From: Streptomyces sp. 3214.6 | GTDB taxonomy: Bacteria > Actinomycetota > Actinomycetes > Streptomycetales > Streptomycetaceae | DNA: 64,000 nt | Reading direction: 5' to 3' | Assembly (NCBI RefSeq): GCF_900129855.1 | Contig: NZ_LT670819.1 | Coordinates: 1,054,001 to 1,118,000 of the forward strand | Notes under the pieces: model-generated | Seen by the model: the letters and a program-made list of their open reading frames with translations, nothing else | Database searches by the model: none | Told to the model about the DNA's origin: nothing | In this document: positions 59,551 through 64,000 of the stretch, one piece after another | How positions within the stretch are numbered: the stretch's first letter is position 1 | Layout: each line of letters starts with the position of its first letter | Translations under genes and position numbers: made by a program

Positions 59551-60165
59551 TCACCCCGGAGCCGACATGACCCCCAGCAGCGCCCGCGTACACAGCTCCC
59601 GCACCTGATCCCGTGACAGGTCCGGCCCGCGCAGCCACTCCAGACAGACCGCCGTGGTGAAGGCCAGCCAGCCGCGCACCGCCAGCCGTACGTCGGGCCG
59701 CTCCTCGAAGACCGGGCCGAACTCGGGGTCGGCGCCGAGGGCCGCCAGGATCTGGCGCTCCTGTGCCACCAGGGCCCGCTGATAGACCTTGCGCACCGCC
59801 TGGTCGCCGGCCGCGTCCGCGCGATGGAAGGCGCGATAGCCGTGGGCGTGGGTCTCCACATACTCCAGGAAGGCATCCAGGCCCGACGCCAGCTGTTCAC
59901 GGACCGGGACGCCGGGGACCGCCGCCGTCATACGCAGCATCCGCTCGCTCTCGCGCTCGACGACCGCCGCGAAGAAGTCCCGTTTGGTGGGGAAGTAGTG
60001 GTACAGCAGCCCGCGCGAGACGCCGGCGATCTCGGCGACCTGCTCGATCCACACCTCGTCGTAGGGGCTTTCCGAGAACAGCCGCGCGCCGACCGACAGG
60101 AGTTGCTCCCTGCGTTCCCCGGTACTCAGTCGACGCCGGGTGCGCTCCCCCTGGTTCGCGGCCAT
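59551..60165 (-). CDS. TetR family transcriptional regulator
   Basis: 204 residues. Helix-turn-helix about 15-60: RREQLLSVGARLFSESPYDE and IAGVSRGLLYHYFPTKRDFF. The C-terminal domain includes HGYRAFHRADAAGD and VRGWLAFTTAVCLEWL. It is divergent from the CYP102B-like P450 gene, its likely target. No strong ribosome site. Confidence 0.92.
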   Translation of the reverse strand: MAANQGERTRRRLSTGERREQLLSVGARLFSESPYDEVWIEQVAEIAGVSRGLLYHYFPTKRDFFAAVVERESERMLRMTAAVPGVPVREQLASGLDAFLEYVETHAHGYRAFHRADAAGDQAVRKVYQRALVAQERQILAALGADPEFGPVFEERPDVRLAVRGWLAFTTAVCLEWLRGPDLSRDQVRELCTRALLGVMSAPG

Positions 60166-60186
60166 GCCCGCACCTTACTTGACGCC

Positions 60187-60226
60187 GGTTCAACAGCGGG
60201 ACCAGACTGAGCCGCGTTATTGAACC
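60187..60226. promoter_or_regulatory. Inverted half-sites between TetR and P450 genes
   Basis: GGTTCAA (60187-60193) and TTGAACC (60220-60226) are perfect inverted 7-mers 26 bases apart in the divergent promoter region; candidate operator for the TetR. Confidence 0.5.
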
Positions 60227-60273
60227 CACGTACAACATGCTCAACGTGCCGCTGCATCAAGGGAGATCGCGTC

Positions 60274-61851
60274 ATGGCGGAGACGACGGGGACGACGGGG
60301 ACGACGGGGTCGGCCACCGAGGGCACGACCGAGGTACTGCCGAAAGGATTCCGCGGCGCGGAGCTCGGCTGGCCCGAGCTGGAGCGCATTCCGCATCCAC
60401 CGCGCCGGCTCCCGCTGCTCGGCGACGTCCTCGGCGCGAGCCGACGCACCCCCCTGCAGGACTCCATGCGCTACGCCGAGCAGCTCGGGCCGATCTACCG
60501 GCGCAAGGCGTTCGGCCGGGAGTTCGTGTTCGTGTGGGGCGCGAAGCTCGCCGCCGACATGGCGGACGAGACGCGGTTCGCCAAGCACGTGGGGCTGGGC
60601 ATAGCCAACCTGCGGCCCGTCGTCGGGGACGCCCTGTTCACGGCGTACAACCACGAGCCGAACTGGCAGCTCGCACACGACGTCCTGGCCCCGGGGTTCA
60701 GCCGCGAGGCAATGGCGGCCTATCACCCGATGATGCTGGACGTGGCGGAGCGGCTCACCGGCCACTGGGACCGGGAACTGGCCGCGGGCCGGGCGGTGGA
60801 CGTGCCCGGCGACATGACCAAGCTGACCCTGGAGACGATCTCGCGCACCGGCTTCGGGCACGATTTCGGGTCCTTCGAGCGCAACCGGCCGCACCCCTTC
60901 GTGACGGCGATGGTGGGCACCCTCAGCTATGCGCAGCGCCTCAACACCGTGCCCTCCCCCGCGCTGCTGCGACGGGCCACGCGCCGCAACGAGGCCGACA
61001 TCGCCTACCTCGACCGCACCGTCGACGACCTGGTGCGGGCGCGCCGCGAGCAGGGCGGCGGGGACGGCGACCTGCTCGACCGGATGCTGGAGACCGCCCA
61101 CCCCGAGACGGGCGAACGGCTGTCGGCGCAGAACGTGCGGCGGCAGGTCATCACCTTCCTGGTCGCCGGCCACGAGACCACCTCGGGCGCGCTCTCCTTC
61201 GCCCTGCACTACCTCTCGCTCCACCCGGAGATCGCGGCCCGCGCCCGCGCCGAGGTGGACCAGGTGTGGGGGGACGCGGCGGTGCCTCGGTACGACCAGG
61301 TGGCCAGGCTGCGGTACGTCCGCCGGGTCCTCGACGAGGCGCTGCGGCTGTGGCCGACGGCGCCCGCCTTCGCCCGGGAGGCCCGCGCCGACACCGTCCT
61401 GGGCGGGGAGCATCCGATGCGGCGGGGCGGCTGGGCGCTGGTGCTCACGGCGATGCTGCACCGCGACCCCCAGGTGTGGGGGCCGGACGCGGAGCGCTTC
61501 GACCCGGACCGCTTCGACGCCCAGGCCGTACGCGCCCGCGCCCCGCACACCTTCAAGCCGTTCGGCACCGGGGCACGGGCCTGCATCGGACGGCAGTTCG
61601 CGCTGCACGAGGCGACGCTGGTACTCGGACTGCTGCTGCGCCGCTATGAGCTGCGGCCCGACCCGGCGTACCGGCTGCGCGTCACGGAACGGCTGACACT
61701 GATGCCGGACGGGCTGCGTCTGCACCTGGAGCGGCGCACTCCGCCGCCGGGCGGCCCGGCGGCGGGTGAGGAGAGCGGCGCCGCCGGTGAGGAGAGCGGG
61801 GCAGCGGCGCCCTCAGAGGCCCGCTGTCCAGTGCGCGGGGCGGGCGACTGA
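60274..61851 (+). CDS. Cytochrome P450, CYP102B-like (P450-BM3 heme-domain type, no reductase)
   Basis: 525 residues. The sequence near the start (YRRKAFGREFVFVWG, DETRFAKHVGLGIANLRPVV) and LFTAYNHEPNWQLAHDVLAP are as in BM3-type fatty-acid hydroxylases. I-helix VAGHETTSGALSFALH, K-helix LDEALRLWPTAP and the heme loop FGTGARACIGRQ (ligand about C437) are intact. It resembles Streptomyces CYP102B1, which unlike BM3 carries no fused reductase; here too the gene ends in a short tail with AAGEESG repeats and an extra Cys. It probably hydroxylates fatty acids and needs separate redox partners. GGGAG precedes ATG 60274. A divergent TetR likely controls it. Confidence 0.92.
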   Translation: MAETTGTTGTTGSATEGTTEVLPKGFRGAELGWPELERIPHPPRRLPLLGDVLGASRRTPLQDSMRYAEQLGPIYRRKAFGREFVFVWGAKLAADMADETRFAKHVGLGIANLRPVVGDALFTAYNHEPNWQLAHDVLAPGFSREAMAAYHPMMLDVAERLTGHWDRELAAGRAVDVPGDMTKLTLETISRTGFGHDFGSFERNRPHPFVTAMVGTLSYAQRLNTVPSPALLRRATRRNEADIAYLDRTVDDLVRARREQGGGDGDLLDRMLETAHPETGERLSAQNVRRQVITFLVAGHETTSGALSFALHYLSLHPEIAARARAEVDQVWGDAAVPRYDQVARLRYVRRVLDEALRLWPTAPAFAREARADTVLGGEHPMRRGGWALVLTAMLHRDPQVWGPDAERFDPDRFDAQAVRARAPHTFKPFGTGARACIGRQFALHEATLVLGLLLRRYELRPDPAYRLRVTERLTLMPDGLRLHLERRTPPPGGPAAGEESGAAGEESGAAAPSEARCPVRGAGD

Positions 61852-62643
61852 CTCCGGCAGCTTCGTGCCCGCGCTCCCCCGGGCCGCGTTCAGCTGCGGC
61901 TGGGTCAGGAAGAACGCGCCGGTCAGATCGGCGTCCGTCAGGTCGGTGTCACGCAGGTCGGCGCCGATCAGGTCCGCTCGACGCAGGTCCGCGCCGGTGA
62001 GGTCGGCGGCGATCAGACAGGCGCCGCGCAGGTTCGCGCCGCGCAGGTCGGCGCCCTTGAGCCGGGCGCCCATCAGATCGGCGCCCCGGCGCTCCTTCTT
62101 ACGGCCGCCGGTCCCGGCCCTGACCAGCTCGCTGGTCTTCAGGAGCAGCACATTGACGTCCTGGCGGTGCGCCGGCACGTCGAGCACGGTCAGCTCGTCC
62201 GGGGTCAGAGCGGTGAGTTCCTCGGTCTTCGCCAGGGCCCGGCGCAGTTCGGCGTGGATCGGGCGGGCGGCGGGAAGGGCGAGCGCCTCGGTGACGTACC
62301 ACAGGAGTTCGTGGAGCTGCCGGACGACCGGGAACACCTCGGACATGCGGCGGGCCTCCTCGCGCGGGGCCGTACGCGGGTCCCGGCCGCCGAAGGTGAC
62401 CTGGGAGACCTTCTGCCCGGCGCCGAAGCAGTCGTAGACCGTGCAGCCGGTGAAGCCCTTCTGGCGCAGCCGGGCGTGGATGCCGCAGCGGTGGTCCTCG
62501 CCCAGGTTGGGGCACGCCTTGCCGGCGGGCTTGTCGATCGCGAAGTCCGCGGAGCGGGCGAAGGGCAGGGCCACACAGCACAGGCCGAAGCAGTTCCCGC
62601 AGTCGCCGCGCAGGGTGTTCCGGTCCACCGTCGTCTCTTGCAT
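61813..62643 (-). CDS. Pentapeptide-repeat protein with Cys-rich N-terminal domain
   Basis: 276 residues. The N-terminal 60 residues hold a YkgJ-like cysteine cluster (DCGNCFGLCC, KACPNLGEDHRCGIH, GFTGCTVYDCFGAG) that could bind zinc or an Fe-S cluster. A helical middle follows (about 85-180). Residues about 190-255 are pentapeptide repeats of the A-D/N-L-x-x type (GADLRGANLRGACL, ADLTGADLRRADL), forming a right-handed helix that in relatives mimics DNA. ATG 62643 is preferred; GTG 62670 is in frame. The end overlaps the P450 gene by 39 bases. Confidence 0.88.
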   Translation of the reverse strand: MQETTVDRNTLRGDCGNCFGLCCVALPFARSADFAIDKPAGKACPNLGEDHRCGIHARLRQKGFTGCTVYDCFGAGQKVSQVTFGGRDPRTAPREEARRMSEVFPVVRQLHELLWYVTEALALPAARPIHAELRRALAKTEELTALTPDELTVLDVPAHRQDVNVLLLKTSELVRAGTGGRKKERRGADLMGARLKGADLRGANLRGACLIAADLTGADLRRADLIGADLRDTDLTDADLTGAFFLTQPQLNAARGSAGTKLPESVARPAHWTAGL

Positions 62644-62674
62644 GCCCTCCACCCTACTGACCTGCGGCACCGCC

Positions 62675-63418
62675 CTATCGGCTGAACAGTTCGAACGCCA
62701 CGGCCGGCCGCCCGCCGAACCGCTCGCCCACGGACTGAGCCACCCCGGTCAGGAACCGCCGTGCGTACGCTTCCGGCTCCTCGTCGGTCAACGCCTGGAT
62801 GTACGTGCGGTGTTCGAGGAGCGAGCCGACCGCCCGCTCCAGTCCCGCCGACGCGTCCACGGCGTGAGTGGGCGTCACAGAGCCGGCCACGGCGACCCAG
62901 CGCACACCGTCGAACGGCTCCAGGCCCTGCTCGGTGAGTTCCGGGAAGATCCAGCGGTTGCCTGCGTCCCCGGCCGCGTCCAGGGTGGCGCGGCCGACGG
63001 CGACATGGTCGGGGGTGTTCCAGGCGACCCCGCCCCAGGTGTCGCGGTGGTTGAGGGTGATGACCAGTTCGGGACGGTGTCTGCGGATCGCGGCGGCGAT
63101 GTCCCGGCGCAGGGCGAGCCCGTACTCGATGACGCCGTCCCGGTGGTCGAGGAACTCGACCGTCGACACGCCCACCACGGCCGCGCTCGCCCGCTGCTCC
63201 CGCTCGCGCAGCGGGGCGCACTCGGCGGGCGCGAGGGTGTCGATGCCCGCCTCACCGCGGGTGGCCAGGACGTAGGCGACCTCGCGGCCGGCGTCGGTCC
63301 AGGCCGCGACCGCCGCGGAGCACCCGTACTCCAGGTCATCCGGGTGTGCCACCACGGCCAGGGCACGCCGCCAGTCCTCGGGCATGGGTTCGAGCTGGGC
63401 GGTCGTCGGCTCCGTCAT
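62675..63418 (-). CDS. PIG-L family zinc deacetylase
   Basis: 247 residues. The zinc motif AVVAHPDDLEYGC (H25, D28) and the distal His in NTPDHVAVGRATLD are those of LmbE/PIG-L de-N-acetylases, the group that includes MshB and Mca of mycothiol metabolism. VEFLDHRDGVIEY is conserved. It removes acetyl groups from N-acetylglucosamine-like substrates. It differs from classical MshB and may serve another sugar conjugate. Confidence 0.92.
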   Translation of the reverse strand: MTEPTTAQLEPMPEDWRRALAVVAHPDDLEYGCSAAVAAWTDAGREVAYVLATRGEAGIDTLAPAECAPLREREQRASAAVVGVSTVEFLDHRDGVIEYGLALRRDIAAAIRRHRPELVITLNHRDTWGGVAWNTPDHVAVGRATLDAAGDAGNRWIFPELTEQGLEPFDGVRWVAVAGSVTPTHAVDASAGLERAVGSLLEHRTYIQALTDEEPEAYARRFLTGVAQSVGERFGGRPAVAFELFSR

Positions 63419-63482
63419 GTCGGCAGACTAGCCGGTGCCGGTGGCAGTGCCCGGGACGGTGGCAGTGGCGGTGACGCCGGCG

Positions 63483-64000
63483 TCAGGCCTCGTCGCGGGT
63501 GAGGGCGAGCAGGCGGTCCAGGACACGGGGGCCGCCGGCCCGGACGCCGTCGTGTTCGAACTCGTCGGTGACCCAGGTGCGCAGGCCGCGGACGGCGCGG
63601 GCGGTGCTCAGCGAGTGGGCGGTGTCGACGTACAGGTCGTCGTGGTAGATCGCGGCCGCGACCGGGACCTCGTTGGCGGCGAGGCGGGCCGGGTCGTACA
63701 GCGGCGGCCAGTCGGTGCGGGCGGCGAGGAGTTCGGCGGTCTCGCGCAGCGGGCGCAGCGCCGGGTCGGCGTCGAACATCCAGGGGTGGACGGTCTCGCC
63801 GGTGAGCAGCAGCGGTCCGTCGCCGGCGAGGGTCTTCGCCGCGTCGAACTGCGGGAACTCGGCGCGCACCCGGTCTGCGGCCCAGGCGGTGGGGCGGGCG
63901 TCCTGGCCGTAGACGGCCTCGTGGACGAGGGCGTAGAGGGGGTGTCCGGCATAGGACAGGAGGCTCTGGATCTCCTCCTGGAAGGCGTCGGACAGCTCCG
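63483..64000 (-). CDS. Alpha/beta hydrolase, proline iminopeptidase-like (5' end beyond the window)
   Basis: The C-terminal 172 residues are present and the frame remains open to base 64000. LLLTGETVHPWMFDADPALR holds the cap-to-core transition, VPVAAAIYHDDLYVD contains the third-strand acid (Asp) region, and VTDEFEHDGVRAGGPRVLD carries the His region (EHDG). These features fit Streptomyces proline iminopeptidase-like hydrolases. The nucleophile lies off the edge. Confidence 0.85.
   Translation of the reverse strand, partial: ELSDAFQEEIQSLLSYAGHPLYALVHEAVYGQDARPTAWAADRVRAEFPQFDAAKTLAGDGPLLLTGETVHPWMFDADPALRPLRETAELLAARTDWPPLYDPARLAANEVPVAAAIYHDDLYVDTAHSLSTARAVRGLRTWVTDEFEHDGVRAGGPRVLDRLLALTRDEA

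Overview
The window is a high-GC actinobacterial chromosome segment and almost certainly comes from a Streptomyces. The evidence is extreme GC3 codon use, a subtilisin-inhibitor (SSI) gene, a CebR-type cellulose box, a DmdR/IdeR-type iron box, several leaderless genes behind TAGGCT-like -10 boxes, a PAS/GAF/SpoIIE/HATPase phosphatase, and gene families typical of the genus (DUF4235, DUF2470, CYP105-like and CYP102B-like P450s). I saw no rRNA, tRNA or CRISPR array. Most of the region is ordinary core or accessory chromosome with short operons, local regulators and a few decaying genes.

Layout. 1-1.2 kb: 3' part of an NHLP/NHLM peptide-export ABC transporter whose cluster lies off the left edge. 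1.3-8 kb: an MFS exporter behind paired GAAAC/GTTTC operators, a Ppx/GppA-like phosphatase, an LCM-type methyltransferase, a trypsin-type SSI inhibitor, a hypothetical protein and lactate 2-monooxygenase. 8-23 kb: two paralogous membrane proteins that join a sigma-like region, an anti-sigma-type Cys motif, a transmembrane helix and a ricin-type lectin. Between them lie a Doc-like toxin/antitoxin pair, a CebR-boxed GH9 cellulase, an isochorismatase-fold hydrolase, a Tat-exported GH2 enzyme, a multidomain SpoIIE phosphatase and an ArsB/SLC13 permease. 23.5-28.6 kb: AraC regulator with a divergent PhyH dioxygenase, a flavoprotein, a DUF1348 protein with a divergent TetR and a double operator, and a ferredoxin/P450 pair. 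28.9-36 kb: LysE exporter, Ddn-like F420 protein, CDF metal transporter, glutathionyl(mycothiol)-hydroquinone reductase-like enzyme, DUF4235, VOC and PPOX-fold proteins, a GNAT pseudogene, DUF1304 with its TetR, and a lipoprotein.

36-42.5 kb: alcohol/aldehyde dehydrogenase pair with a divergent MarR and two MarR-like boxes, a STAS protein, a PRPP synthetase paralogue, two decayed genes (alpha/beta hydrolase and LuxR response regulator) and a DUF4230 protein. 42.5-46.3 kb: a compact Mrp-like antiporter operon (E-F-DUF4040-B-C-D) with overlapping genes and no large MrpA. 46.5-52.2 kb: VanZ protein, HhH-PHP protein, HAD phosphatase, a structured non-coding RNA that I call a 6S RNA candidate, an SDR gene behind a MerR-type 19-bp-spacer promoter, and an epimerase. 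52.4-54.8 kb: a kinase-fold phosphotransferase gene cut in two by a TnpB-only IS200/IS605-type element. 55-64 kb: FUSC-type membrane protein, a hypothetical protein, a Tat lipoprotein of the lactonase beta-propeller family, an iron-boxed DUF2470 protein, a TetR plus CYP102B-like P450, a Cys-rich pentapeptide-repeat protein, a PIG-L deacetylase and a partial proline-iminopeptidase-like hydrolase.

Main points of interest: the paired sigma-like/lectin membrane proteins, the 6S RNA candidate, the TnpB insertion that splits a kinase gene, the reduced Mrp operon, the iron-boxed DUF2470 gene, and several clear operators whose regulators are not encoded nearby.
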